Positions 36,280 to 49,184 are shown, numbered from the stretch's first letter. The stretch: 64,000 nucleotides of DNA from Todiramphus chloris collaris (GCA_025345505.1 JANVCC010000130.1:8382522-8446521); one strand, 5' to 3'. Numbers and translations: made by a program. The notes: generated by a model not told the origin, from the letters alone.

Positions 36280-36640
36280 TTTATGCAGCATCACAGAGAT
36301 GCAATCGCCAGAGCAGATTGTTAGTTTATATTTAAAATGCATCCACTGTTCTTTTTTTAATTAACATATAACCCCATGGAAACAATTCTCTTGGGCTTGA
36401 GCATTGTAAGTAGAAGTGCGACTTCCAGTATTCTATTAATTTGGGGAAATCATTTGTTTCCTAATAAACTCCAATACTGTCAGTAGATAAAGTCCAACTG
36501 TTATGCCAGCACAAGGAAATCCTAAGGTTTTCTTCGTACATTGAAAATTTACAAAGCATCCATTTGAATTTACTTAAGAAAACATTTTACTGATATTAAA
36601 TGCGTTAAAAAGATCCTGGTCAGTTTTGAGATCAATACGG
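36280..36640. promoter_or_regulatory. Candidate conserved non-coding block
   Basis: AT-rich, non-repetitive sequence with TTTTAATTAACATA near 36357, TCTATTAATTTGGGG near 36432, and scattered CpGs. It is rich in homeodomain-type TAAT cores. It resembles deeply conserved intergenic elements by texture only. Confidence 0.2.
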
Positions 36641-36644
36641 ACAA

Positions 36645-38755
36645 TTGCACAAATACTTAAGAAGCTGCTGCTGCTTATGATGAGGCATTGCTGAGAGAAA
36701 ACTGGAATTAACTGTCCAGTTTGAGAACTTTGAAGTGACTAATAACCTTCACCTATACTTGACCCCAAATATTTCTTGCCATTGGGAACAAAAGTTTATG
36801 GATGAACTCGAGCTTAGACTGTGTGTATGTATTCCAGAATTCATTAATGACTTACCTTCTGCAATATTGCAGTATTGAGTGCAGTGTTACAGATGTCTAC
36901 TGCCAAGGCCAAATGTATCCAAATTTATACTGAAGCAAAGGTCATTCTTTATTCCTCTCATCTTGGCAAAAAGTTGGATGTTAGATAAGTGATATAATCT
37001 GATTATTAGGATTGAGCTGGATTTCAGGAGTGATGAATATGTGGAAAAAACATCTTTTATGTATGGAAATAAGTGCAGGATGAAGACCTAGTTGCCTTTT
37101 CTATTAGAATAAATTAAAAAATAGCTGCATGGAAATCACAGGAGTCTCACGCTTATTATGTTAATGCAAGATGAAGATATAATTCATTGATTCAAACAAA
37201 AAAAAAATTATGTTTAGCAAGTATGATGTACTAAGGGGAGTTTAAAGAAAGAAGGGCCATTTTCCTACCACAAGAAGGTCAAATTTGATTTTACCATTAC
37301 ATGATCCTATGGTATTTCTGAGGCTATACGTGCTGCTGAGGCATTGCAGATTTGACAGCAAGGGGCTAAAATGGCATAGACTTGCTGACCCGTGCTCAAA
37401 TTTAAAATACCCATTAGTCATCTGCTCTTTGCTAGAAATCTCCAGAATTAATGCGTTTTACAGGTGAAGTGCAGGTAAACACTGGAAGACAAGAAGCTGT
37501 TAAAGGAACTGGTTACTTTTGTGAAAACGTATAAGCATTGATAATTTGGGAGCAACAAAGACATAAAGATTTACAAGCAGAAAGTGTGAACAGTCAGGTA
37601 TATGGCTGTGGATTGCTGAAATCTGCTCGAGAAGCTGCCCTGGGAAAGCGCTAGAAAGATGTACCAAATTATCCTCATGTGGAAAAGGTGACAAAAATGC
37701 TGATCTGTTGCACAAAATGTTGGGTAGAGGTGTTTGAAAAGACCTCTATCAAGGGCTTTCGTTGATGTCAGATTTTATTTTTTGGCCTAAACTGTTTTTT
37801 GTTTTGTTCCCAGAAACTATACACTTCCTTAAAAGAAAATATCTGTGTTTACAGTTTATTATCCAAACTAAGAACATGCTGGTGAACATTTAATCCAAAG
37901 CTAAATTTCTTTTTAAGTTTTATGTCCTCATTAGCAGTAGAAGTTTATGATGAGAAGAATATATATATATTTTTTTTTTTTTCAATTAAAAGTATCCGTA
38001 GGAAAAAAAACCCCACCAAGCAAAGCATGTTTCAGCCTCCTGCAATGTTGTAGAGTTTGGAGGCTTTTGATCTGAGCCATGTGTCTGTGGTATCATGGTT
38101 TTGGGAGCTTTTGAAAGCTTTGTGTATGGGGGACCTGTCGGGCTGTGGCAGTAGACTGTGTGTGCACATGCTGTTGAGCTATGAAAACATCAGCATCTTC
38201 TCAGGATGCCATTTCAACCCTTCTGCATCGCTGACACTCCAGTCTAGGCAGTGCTCTCTAGGGAAATGAGTATAAATGTGTTGATTCCCATCTGGATTTC
38301 AGCATGGTAACTAAGACACTGAAATAGAAAAGAGAGCTAAGGTTGTTTTGTCTCCTTTTCTGTCTTCCTTCTTAGTTAGCCCTATCAGCTTCATTCTTAC
38401 GAAGAAAACTAACAGTGCCAGGTCAGGATGTGAAGATTTTATATGGTCACTACAACCATTTTACCACTGAGGTGTATAGTTTGAGGTCCTGCTATCTCAG
38501 CTCATCCACAAGGTTAAGAGTCTGGAATCAGACCCAACTAGTAGTTCTTTTCAAAGCTGAAGATACAGAGCCTGTTGGTACTGTTGAATGTCCTGTGTTT
38601 GGTCATTATGGTCTGCAATGATACGGCTGGGTATACAGAGCTCATGTTACCCTCTTCCTCCTACAGGTTTTCAGGGTCAAGACTGAAAGGACTGTTTGGG
38701 AGGCGGAGAAAGGCTAGTTGGAAAACCAGGCTTCATTTCCCAAGGTCATGGGGTT
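36645..38755. other. AT-rich non-coding stretch
   Basis: No open frame above about 71 codons. A short AT dinucleotide run followed by T12 lies at about 37959-37982. No element is recognised. Confidence 0.55.
37959..37982. repeat. (AT)n microsatellite joined to poly-T
   Basis: About six AT dinucleotides are followed by a run of T. Simple sequence. Confidence 0.8.
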
Positions 38756-38760
38756 GAACT

Positions 38761-38800
38761 TCAGTTAGATTCAGTTAGATTCAGCTAGATTCAGTTAGAT
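38761..38800. repeat. Tandem repeat, 10-bp unit, 4 copies
   Basis: TCAGTTAGAT is repeated four times, with one T-to-C change in the third copy. The period is close to one DNA helix turn. It is a small variable tandem repeat. Confidence 0.93.
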
Positions 38801-38804
38801 TGCT

Positions 38805-40195
38805 TTGATTACTGGTTATGAATATTATTCTTTGAGTTTTTGAAAATAAATGTTTTTGCTGAGCCATAACTCTGTGGAGTGTGCAGTTGAGGCCAGTAGG
38901 GAGGACAGGGTGAACATTGCAGTTAGAATCATTACAAATCTGTGTGCTGTGGTTCCAGTTTAGGTACATTTTTATGTCTTCTAGGGGTGTATGGAGTATG
39001 TTTTCTGCATGTACACTTGTCTGACAGTCTGTGGCATGCCTTTAAAAGATGCAGTGTGAGGCTTGCAGACCTGGGAAAGAACTTGGAGCTTTGTGCCTGA
39101 TTTGGTGCATTTCCAGTTTTTGCCAGCAGTTTGTGGTGAGCAATGACAGTGCTGTGCAGAAAGCCCATCACATAATGGGCCTGTTCATGCCAGTACCCAT
39201 CACTTTTTGCCTTCCAGCATGCTGATGGCTGCCCAGTATCCTCCCTAGGCCAAGGGAGTCCTCCTGTAACCTGTGACATTCAGGGATCATACCAAGTTTA
39301 GAAAATCCAACTATAGACTTGCTTGTCGGTGTCAGGCTACTTGTTAAACCAAGCAGTTTGATACAGTTTCAGGCAACTCCAACCTGCTGAGAGTAGTAAG
39401 GCATTGCAGTTGATAAGCAGATGTAGTAAGGGTTGGTAGACCTTGATGATACTAAATTTTTCCGTGCCTTTTAGACATTCCCATCAGTCCTCTCACCAGA
39501 ACTACTAAGGAGCAATCAAGGCTAATGAGGAATTACCCTTGTATTAGAAATTAGCCATGTGTCCCAAGGGCATGGACACAAGCCATGTTGGTAAAGCCTT
39601 CTCAGACTACCTCTGGTTTGAGGATGAAGGCAGCAATCTTGCAAACTGCTGAACATCTCTTCAGAGAGGCTTAGCACACTCAACTTCCATTCGTGGCTCT
39701 GAGAAGGCTCAAGTGTTTTCAGGAGGCACTCAGCAGCTTGCAGAATTAGGCACAGAAGAGGCCTGTCTGTCAATCTGGTCCTGTCCTCCAGCAACAAAAT
39801 TGTTTAAAAAGAATAGAGTGTGTCTGATTCATCCTGTTTCCATTTGTAGATATAAATATATAGATCTACAAATTATTTTATGAGTCTGATTGTCAGTGGC
39901 AGCTGAGAAACTCTCAAATGCCTGGATTTTAATGCAGTTACTTCATCAGGAGAGTGGAAGAAGTAATGAAGCCTGCTGAAAAGGAATATCTCTGCTGCTT
40001 GTTTTGCTTCATAAATATGCATGACCACCCCCCTCTCCTTTCTTTGCCCTTTGACTGGTTCTGCTAACTGGGAGCCATTAGCTGTGGATGAGGCTTGAAC
40101 CTCGTAAAACACTTTGTGGTCATCAGATGCATTATTGGAGGAATTTGCAGACACAGATACTCTTGACATTTGCATCTGTTCCATCTAATTATTCC
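38805..40195. other. Non-coding stretch, no gene seen
   Basis: Open frames on the minus strand reach 115 codons (38932-39279) and 103 codons (39873-40184). Neither resembles a known protein. A 10-bp hairpin lies at 39842-39873. Confidence 0.5.
39842..39873. repeat. Inverted repeat, 10-bp arms, 12-base AT loop
   Basis: ATTTGTAGAT and ATCTACAAAT are exact reverse complements around an AT-rich spacer of 12 bases. It could extrude as a cruciform or be a by-product of AT richness. Confidence 0.7.
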
Positions 40196-40224
40196 CAAAT
40201 TGAAATCGTAAGCCCCTCTTTGTG

Positions 40225-40335
40225 ACAATTCAGTGTATTTCTGTGGAGTTGATGGCGTTATTAGAAGCCGCGGTTTACAACTTCAGCCGGGGAAGAGGCT
40301 GACACGCTGATGAAATTTCACTTCTTCACAGTCTT
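40225..40335. promoter_or_regulatory. Candidate regulatory block with retained CpGs and RUNX-like site
   Basis: There are about five CpGs within 70 bases (40256-40306) in otherwise CpG-poor surroundings. They include CGCGGT at 40269-40274, which fits the RUNX core YGYGGT. Non-repetitive texture and retained CpGs suggest selection or low methylation. No transcript signal is seen. Confidence 0.22.
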
Positions 40336-40339
40336 CCTA

Positions 40340-42870
40340 GCAATGTTAAGTAAGTTTGAGAGTGTGTATGTGGTATATGTACGAGCCTATGTGATGTATA
40401 AAAAAAAATATTTTATGTGAATATTTTATTGAGCAGGTCACAAGTGGCAGAGAGCTTTTACATTGCTTTGAGTAAGAGATGAACACCCCTCAATCATTCC
40501 TTTGGGTGGTATAAAGTATTCCTTTCAGGAGTGAGTATGCCATGGGGAAGGTCTAGGTATTGAAGTTTCTTCGGGCTTGAAAACTCCCAAGGAGATATGC
40601 CAGGCAGTGCACTAATCACTCCTTTGATACAACCCAGGAGCTCTATCAGAGGAGACTGCACCGGGATTCAGGTCTCCATGTTTTGGGTGGCCAGCTAGTT
40701 GTGAGGAGGATAGGGACACAGCCATTAGCAGATTAGCTATTTGGATCTTTAGTGGGAAAAGCAGTCATTTGAATGACAAGCTCTGTTTTTACCCTTTTTT
40801 CTTTTGTCCCATTACACCCCCACCCCCTGCCAGTGTTTTTTTTAGTTCCTTTTTTTGTCATTTCTCTATGGCTTGATAAGTAGTACCTGCTGTAAAGATT
40901 GCTTCTGTGAGGTAAATACCCATCCCGCAGGAACCACATGAAATCAGCAGCTCACTTCACAAAGGATGCTCCATGTCTAGTAAATGCTAACAGACTTTGG
41001 TCAGCTCTCACTAGAGCAGCAATGCTAAACTGGAGGTGAATGCTTTCTTAACGGCGTGTTTTGTTATTGTGCTCTCTCACTCTGCATTCATTCTTTGCTT
41101 CACCCACAGACTGTGGGACAGAACACCAAAATCAGATGTGTCATCCCATAATGTTGAGAATAGGTGGACACTGATGTTGTTCTTTGTTACAGTAGATTGG
41201 CTTTGGGGATTTAAGGATGAAGCCATAAATGACCAGCTGCCTGCCTGAAAGAAAATGCAGTCCATGTCTCATTTAAAAAAAAAATTAATTTGTTTGTTTA
41301 TTTATTGCAATTATTTACAGACTGCTGATTCACTGCCACATTTTAATTTTTATTCTCCACGCACACACACCCCACTGCAAACATGTCATAGAAAAGCTCC
41401 AAATTACAGGATGTCTAATTAGAAAGCTTTGAGGAAAAGATGACAAAGAATCATTCACCATGGAGACAGAAGTTGCTTGCTGGTTTATAGCCAGCTAAAC
41501 AATGCCGGAGACTCTGATAAGCTATTCCTGGGGAGAGTAGGAGTTAGCCTGTGTGAAAAGCAGGGAACTGGTACACAGCATGTCACAGAGGAGCGAAGCA
41601 CTCTTCTCTTAAAGAGGGACCAGAGACAAGGATATGTGAATACAGAGTGGTGAATACACTGGCTACATCTTAGATCTGGTTTAGAATCTGATATAGTGCC
41701 TGATTCAGACCTCTGAAGACAGCTTCTTTGCTTTCAGTGACTCTTGTTAGGTCACACGTAAAATAAATCTGTGGTTTCTCTGTAGACGTGGTTATAAGAG
41801 ATGGTCAGGAGACATCAGATGATCTGAATCTGTATTACGAGAGTACTAGATTTATACAGTGTCTAGATAGGAGGATTTTTTATAAGTTCAGCTGTGAAAT
41901 CCAAATGTTTGTTCTCAATCTGTATTCTCTCTGCCCTGTGGAACTGGGCAGAAAAAGGATATTTGATTCAGGGCTATTTCTACATGCGAGATGTTTGTCA
42001 CTAGCAGAAAATCTGGCATGATAGGCAGCCTCTGCGTAAGACAGTCTGGGGACAAGAATAGCAGAAAATGCTGCAGATGAAGACTGAGGTATATTGACAG
42101 TGATCTATTATTATGTGTAGGAAAATTGCACAGTGCATGACTGGATAGAATGTGTAACATAAGCTTCTATATCCATTTCAGAGATATGCCATTCTGAAGA
42201 TTTCAGACTTCTGCTTTTAGCAGAAGGGGTTCCAAATTTTTCCACACTTCTTGCACTTCAAGAGCTATGTAGTGATTCCTGTGAACAGTGTTGTGAGTCG
42301 TGGGCATGTATGTTGCTGTCACCATGGGATGTCAGGCATGACAACATTGTGGCCGGCACAGCATCACTGCAGTGCTGCACATGATGTGTCAGATCCACCA
42401 CAGTGTTCTGCAACACACTCTGCTTTCCTCGGAGACAAGAGAGGCTGGAAGACTTATGCTAAGGCTTTGATTTAGACTGTTCTCAAGCTAGGGATGGCTG
42501 TGATCAACCTTCCTTGATGAAAAAAACTTAGAGCAACCCAACCAAAGAAATCAAACATTACTGAGAACCTACCTGGACTACCAAGAGAGGGAGCAAATTT
42601 GTCATGTCTGAAAATCTGACAAAACCCCTACTGTGAAAATATTTGGGGCCTAAATTTATACCTTTCTGCTCAAAGTACACATCTGCTCTTTAGCAGTGGG
42701 TTTTGATTTGCATTTGGAAGTATCATCAAGCTTTAACTGTGTGAGAGCAGAAGTACCTGAAGGTTAGGTAAAAGGGTTCTTATGACAACTAGATGAAATT
42801 TGGGTACTGTTTCAAATAGGGGATGAACATCAGATTAGCTGAAGGAACAAGCTGGCTGCGTTAAAAAACA
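40340..42870. other. AT-rich non-coding stretch
   Basis: Open frames are 81 codons at most. A C5-A-C5 tract lies near 40817-40827. No element or RNA gene is recognised. Confidence 0.55.
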
Positions 42871-42875
42871 AACAA

Positions 42876-42898
42876 AACACAACAACAACAACAACAAA
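42876..42898. repeat. (AAC)n microsatellite
   Basis: About six AAC/CAA trinucleotides inside an A-rich stretch. Simple sequence repeat. Confidence 0.85.
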
Positions 42899-42899
42899 A

Positions 42900-44280
42900 G
42901 CCAAAACAGTGCAGAATATTGTTCCATTCTGATTTGCTGAGCAAGCACCAGTAATAGACAAAAGAACAACTTTGATAATCTCTACATTCAACTTTTCACT
43001 TTGCTTGTATCTCTGGATTGCTTGTCCCTGGCAAACTGTAGAGAAACTCAGTATAGCAATTAGCCACAGTGAAATATTTTGTCACTAAAAACCCACGAAT
43101 GTTTCAGCTGATGTAAATGAAAACTAGGGCAGTGATGTTCCTTGATCACTGGGAACTCCTCATGAAAATGTGAGACAAACCTAGTAGTGTACTGGGTTAT
43201 ACATATTTCTCAAGAGAACTTGTATCATGCAGGTAAGAAAAGACAACTTGCATCGCACAGAGGCTAAGCTTCAGTTGACTTTGGTTCTGGCTTTTGGTGC
43301 ACATCTGGTCATCAGAGAGAAACACTTGGCAGAAGTCGCTCAGAACTTCTTGGCAGCATATGCAGGATGGGATATTTTTCCTCCCAGAAATCTGAATTAA
43401 TTTATATCTGAGCTTTCCTAAGTTGTGGAGCTTTTGGATATTGAGAAGTCAAAGTTGGCACAAAGCTTTGTGAGCTGTGCTTGCTGAGACTCGTGGAAGT
43501 GTTGTCACATTCATGAGCTACCATCATTTCACATAGCCTTATTCAGCGGTCCATATCTTGCTCCTAGCACACCTTTCGCTGAGGTTATACAACTTGGAGC
43601 AGGCATCATGGAATAAGTGATCAAAGAACTTGCCTTTGAAATAAAAACTCCATGTCTGGGCTGTGTATTCATAAGGAGACTGCAGAAAGGCTAAGCTAAA
43701 GTCCCAGTTAGTGGTGGTGGTCTCTAGGATGGCATCCAAAGCACAGGAGGGGATGCATTGTATCTGGCAAAGATGCCACATTTGACGATAGTAGTTTGCA
43801 CATGGAAGATAAAAACAAAGGACAAATGAGGGTTTAAATACCAAAACATTTTGTTCAAACACAGCTACAGTCTAAAAGTTGTTGGGGAAAAAAAATGATG
43901 TATTTCTTCTGTGTAATTGGGCTGCCTATGAACAGAAGTCCTGGACACTCCTAACTGTAGCGCAGCAGTGGGTCATACAATTCTGCCAGAAGTCCCTCCA
44001 GGATAAGTAGTCCTACCATCATATTAATGGCAACAGTGCTCTGGTGAAATGATCAAGATACCGGCTTTCTTTTCAGCACCTCTTTCTTTCCCAAAACCCC
44101 TTCAGGTGTTGGCAAGGCAAAGACAGAGCCTATTCAAGTGGTGTGGGCAAGAGGCTGCTCTCTCCTGAGGTCAAACCCAGACTCAACCTAGGAATGGGAG
44201 GACATGGACAGAGGAGAGTCTCTACACTGAAATTTCTCCCACCCCGATGTCCCAACAGATTAAAAATCTACCGTGCACTT
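42900..44280. other. Non-coding stretch, no gene seen
   Basis: The largest open frame is 107 codons on the minus strand (43539-43862), with an ordinary composition, no domain I recognise and no clear splice sites. Confidence 0.5.
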
Positions 44281-44284
44281 GTCT

Positions 44285-44900
44285 GGGCATGCAGTATTCT
44301 GTAGAAGGAAAGCAGTTGAGCCAGGTAATTAAACATGTCAGCTCTTTATCCAGGAGAGTATTATATTAAATTATGTACAGTAAATATTTTTGGAAGGTGG
44401 AATTCTAAAGAGAAATTATTGATTTATGGCAAAGGGCCAAGCTGCTGATGGGGTTGGCAGACGTGTTCAGCATCCAGGGCGAGCCTGGGTACAGTGTGTG
44501 CTTGGGAGACACGGCGGGCCGGGCTTATCGGCTCAGGGGGAGGCTGCTTTGTGCTCTGCCACTCTCCCTCCCTTTTGCAAGTGCACAGAAAAATTGTGAG
44601 CACCCCTTGGCTTTTCCTACGCCTGTTGAATCGATAATGGTGGTGTAGAAATGCTTCATCAGCGCTCCTGTCTCAGCTGTTCTTGTAAATGGCAACATTA
44701 GCAGGACTACCCGGCCATAGCAAACAAGGGTGGCAGTGAGGGGAGGGTGGAGAAAAACGTCAGCAGTATGGATGGCTTTGCCAATGCTGTCAAGGACTGG
44801 AGGCAATAAACGGGCAGCTAGAGCCGTCGTTTTGGCTCCCCAGGGAGACCGAGGTCAGACGTTCATCATATCTCTTCATTCCAGGGGGAAATGCTGTCTG
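44285..44900. promoter_or_regulatory. Candidate regulatory region with two CpG-bearing segments
   Basis: The segment at 44455-44545 and the one at 44805-44865 each hold several CpGs (for example CGGCGGGCCGGG near 44512 and AGAGCCGTCGTTTTGGCTCC near 44820). Between and before them the sequence is AT-rich, with TAATTAAAC and TTATATTAAATTATG near 44327-44375. The mix resembles enhancer clusters in gene deserts. No exon or CpG island is present by usual size criteria. Confidence 0.2.
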
Positions 44901-44904
44901 AGAC

Positions 44905-46275
44905 AGAGGTGGTGTACTTCTGTATATTGCCCTCTGTTAGGGCTGATAGATGATATACTTGGCATTTTGATGTTTGGGGGCTTCCAGTGCTCCTCGGAGG
45001 TGCTTTGCACCTCTCTGTGTGGTTAGATGAGCCTGTCAGTCATCTACAATACACGTAGGAAGTAATCTAGAAGTCATGCTACAATAGCAGAGAATGGGTT
45101 AATTAACCTGGATAGATTCCTTACTTGTAACTTTTCTTTTACTCCCTGGGGATTATTTGCATGTGCGTGTTTGACCAAAGGGCCCAGAATCTTTGCACAG
45201 CATTGTAGGGATGTAGTGCTCCGTACGGCTGCGTGTGGCCATGGTGCACACAGCACAATGATGCTAACTCACCATACAGCCCGTGATCACCGCGTGGCAT
45301 TCCGGGGGGGAGTATGTGAGAGTGAGGGGGGTTATGCAGGACTACAAATGCATTATTGTATAAGCACGTGGAACACTGACAGTCTTATTTACTGGTTGTT
45401 AGGGTAAGGTGCATGTTTCGGAGATGGGAACATCTACTAGTCACACCTGTATATATATATCCAAGTCTGTGCTTGTAGGTGTCTGAGTTACAGGTGGGTG
45501 TTTTGCATGTAAAATACACACACTTACACGATGCATTGCATAGGTGTGTGTCTTCCTGTGTTCTTGTATTTTTGAAAGGTAAGTGCTTGGTGGGGCGACC
45601 TGCCATACATTGTGGAGTTCTAAAAAATATTATTATGTATACAGGTGCATTTTCCTTGTAAAAAATAGAGACATACGAGCATATTTTTCTAAGGTCGTTT
45701 TCATTTTCTTTTCTGCTGGGAAGTTAATAATGTTTATGATAGTTTTTCAAAGGAAGAGAAAGATCCGGTGTAGTACAGGGTATAGCATTAGGTTCTCCGC
45801 AGGGAGCCATCAGGTTGTTATTTAAAGATGGCTCTTCATTTTGCAGTGTAAGGTCATTTCATGTATAAATGATGAAAGTCCATTTCACCTATAAAGATTT
45901 TAATTTAAAGTGCCCAGTGCCTCTCGTCATCTGGAAAAGAGCATTAGTTCTTTCTGTAGCTATCATAAAAAAAAAGAAAAAAAACCAAAAATGAACCAGG
46001 GCAAGCAGGGAGCCTTCTGTATTGCCCCTTTCATGGATAACATGTGTATCCAAGGTGGCTCTTCTCCATTTGAAAATGTTCAGAGGTTTGGTACAAAGAA
46101 ATGTCCGCTGTTTTGGGAACAGTTTTTAATTTTTCCCTGTCTAAGGTGAAGTTTCACAAAGACACACTTTTGAAGAGATCTGTCAGTATTACCTGCCTGC
46201 AGATGACAAAATAAGCAACATCAGACTAGGCTTGAAAGGTTATATATGGAAATTTGGAGCATGTTTTCACTTACA
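44905..46275. other. Non-coding stretch, no gene seen
   Basis: It contains a short (TA)n run at about 45450-45460 and TG-rich sequence at 45470-45560. CpGs are slightly raised at 45220-45305. Open frames are short and unrecognised. Confidence 0.5.
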
Positions 46276-46279
46276 GAAA

Positions 46280-46560
46280 TAAATGGTGGCTGAATATGCA
46301 ATTAATTCAAAGTCTGGATGCCCAAATACCAGTTTGTGGCAGCAAAGGAACACGCATGAGAATGCTGCAGTTTGAAGCGTAACATGAAATTTTCATCTCG
46401 TGAAGTCTGAGCTGCTGCTTTGAAGAGCATGTCCCGTTCTCTCATCTCATAGCATAATAACACACAGTTTGCCAAGCATCTTTCTCCAAAATAATTGCTG
46501 AAATACTTTCTGCAGTTTGATTGAACATTCCTGGACAGTGCCAAGCAACCTAGATAAGAG
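46280..46560. promoter_or_regulatory. Candidate conserved non-coding block
   Basis: Irregular sequence with GCAATTAATTC near 46298, ACACGCATGAGAATGCTGCA near 46350 and CCAAAATAATTGCTG near 46487. No repeats are seen. An 80-codon minus-strand frame is not protein-like. The call is by texture only. Confidence 0.2.
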
Positions 46561-46564
46561 TTGC

Positions 46565-47760
46565 ATTTCTACTCTTCCTCTTCCATAGCACAGTAGGCGA
46601 ATGAGTCTTGAGGTCATATTTAATCTGCTGACTTCACTGGAGTTGTGCCAAGTTAGGCCAACTGTGAAAATTTGGCCCTAGGTTGCTAATGAGAACTCAG
46701 TTGCTGGAGCTCCAACCTTGTAGCAGTCTTATTGACACTGCTGGCACTTCTCTAATGCAAAAAAAAGCATAAGAAAAATTTTGGTTATGATGTAGTTAAA
46801 CCCTCTTTAATTTGAAAGTGATTATAATCAGTGGAGAAAATCCTGTTAATTAGGCAATTATATACTCCACTTCTCTTCCAGCCTCCCTCTTTCTTCATTC
46901 TCCACCTTGTTTTCTACTTTGGAAATCTGAAGAGCAGACATTTTAATCTTGGCTTCTAATTCTAAATTCATCTCCTGGGTCAACCTCATTCCACTCAGCT
47001 CACCTCTTCCTTTGACAGCAGGACGATTTAAAACCTGCACCATACCACTGTGATTATTTAAAAGCAAAAGGTGACACTGTGTGTGCTTCTGTATGTTCCC
47101 ATCTTTCAGTACCCCCTCTCAGGACATCTCGATTGTCTCTTACAATAAAAACTTCCAAAATAAATTGACATCTGTTTCCTTTGCAGCCTGAGGATGCCTA
47201 TGAGGGAAAGCTTTACTGACCAAACATCCAATGCTCTCCTATTCTTGAGGTTATTAACTGGTATGTTGGATGTCAGTCAAAATCTACACACGTGAAAAGG
47301 TGAACCTCAGTGTTGCATGCACAAATGTATCTGTATAGAGAGGGTAGAAACTCCTATCAGCTTGCCCGAGTCCTCCTTATCCTTCATGTCCCCTTTCATC
47401 CCACCTTGATTTTGTTTGATGTTGGTTATCTCAGTAAAACAAAGCCACGTTTTGCTTTTTCTAGCAACATCGCTTCCCTTGCCCAAAACCTGCAAACGCA
47501 TGCTAGCTATGGGATTGTCTTGTCTTTAATGCTGTAGAGGTACCTCTGGGCATTCGTGCAGTGACCTCTGGGCTAAGGAAATACTGGCGCTCTTAAGTTT
47601 TTCCAAAATGTTCTTGCAGTCTCTGCTGTGATGGTTGCTTGTGAAGCAGAGACCAGACGGGTAATCAAAATCAGTACTTATGCATGCTTGTTAGAGAAAC
47701 AGGCCATCAAGACAGTACTTAACGGGAGATTAGAGTATATCATCAATATAAATAGATACT
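46565..47760. other. Non-coding stretch, no gene seen
   Basis: Open frames up to 75 codons. Nothing is recognised. Confidence 0.5.
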
Positions 47761-47844
47761 TGCAAGGTTGGAAAGGGAGCAGGGAGGGGAGCGGGGAGAG
47801 TCTGCGATAGCTCAGCATTAAGGTTGTCAACCCTTCCCCATGCC

Positions 47845-48034
47845 AGAAGTGGGATGACGCACGGAAGTGGAACAGGAGTGGGTCGAGTGAGTGGAAATGG
47901 AGAGGAAGCAAGGGGGCGGCAGGTGGAAGCTAAGGAAGACTGCGTGGGACCTGTGGAAGTGGAGTAGGAGTGGCTTTGACATGTGAAAACAAGTTGGAGC
48001 GGGTGGAACGAGTGGGAATGGAGCAGAAGTGGTT
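47845..48034. repeat. Degenerate purine-rich minisatellite (GGARTGGA-type)
   Basis: The plus strand is made of imperfect units around GGAAGTGGA, AGGAGTGG and GAGTGGGAATGGAG. The segment GGAAGTGGAACAGGAGTGG at about 47863 recurs as GGAAGTGGAGTAGGAGTGG at about 47955. The purine bias keeps the minus strand free of stops and explains the 128-codon minus-strand frame at 47827-48213. Such purine mirror sequence could form triplex or G-rich structures. Confidence 0.65.
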
Positions 48035-48039
48035 AGGGC

Positions 48040-49180
48040 CCACAGCCGCTTAAAGACGACGTTCGTATTTCTGACAGCCTTCCTCCCTTTTTGGTGTGGG
48101 AGAGCAATGTGCTCTCTGGAGCATATCTGGAGGTGACGAGAGGATGGAAAGAGGCAGCTGATGGCATCTCTTAGCCCAGAAAGGGGAGAAGCCAGGAGAC
48201 TTTTCAAAAGCATTTAAATACTTTGCTCTTCAGTGAGGAACCAGACACCAGGATGCCGTCAGGTACCACGCTTCTTGGCAGCAGAGCCTTGCAGCATCAT
48301 TTGTGGTGGCAGCGTTAAAAATGTTTGTTTCACAGTTTGTAGTCTCCTGCTGCCTGGGGGCGGTTCCCCATCATATTCATGGGTGACAGTTAGTTGGCCT
48401 GAGGCAATCCCGACTCCCAGCAGCAGGGGCAGCAGCTCCTCCTGCCCACCCCTGCCACGGAAGCAAGGATCAAGGGTAGGACAGAAAACAGCTTGGCCTT
48501 GGAGCAAGGGCAGACCTAGACATAACTTCTCACTCCAGCCTTCTCCATAGCATGAACTCAAAATTGGCAAGAGTCTTTGGTAGGGATTAAGAGGGCTGAT
48601 GAGCTTATAAAAGGCAACATGGAAATGAGAAGGAGAGGGCGGAGGAACAAGGGTACAATTTAGCCACCCTCATCTCTCCCAGGACTCTTTCAGAGGAAGC
48701 AAAATGTTGGATCGCACACAGCACAGGGTTGTGTGTTTTGGATGTAGGATTAATGTTACCTTATCTTCATATTCACAAGTGCCCTGTGGTGACAGAGGTG
48801 TTCAGAAAACACTGAGCCGTTTTAGCGATTTATTTTTATGTCTTACCAGTCTTAAGCAAACCTTATTGTCAAACTCAAAGAAATCAGAAAAAGAACTGGG
48901 AGAACTTTTAGCTCCGGATAAAATATTCAGTGAATATGGTTAATTTCCATTTGCAAACTGATTCTGATTACGGCTCATGTGTTCTTTCAAAGTATTGTCC
49001 AAGTAGCATGGGTGTCTTTGCCCGACAAAAGTTGCTGCTGTCTGCTGCACAACTGACTCGTCCTTGGACTATCTTGTCCGGTAGTACTTTTGTTCTTTGA
49101 CCAGATGTCTGGAAGATTTTCTGTAGAAGAAGTGCAAAGGAAGGATAGAGAGTAACAAAATTTCTGTTGTCAATTTGAAC
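48040..49180. other. Non-coding stretch, no gene seen
   Basis: Overlapping sense and antisense frames of about 105 codons at 48233-48570 show no recognised domain. No element is seen. Confidence 0.5.
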
Positions 49181-49184
49181 AATG

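Noticed and set aside
47827-48213. 128-codon minus-strand open frame
   Set aside because: It is a by-product of the purine-rich minisatellite on the opposite strand.
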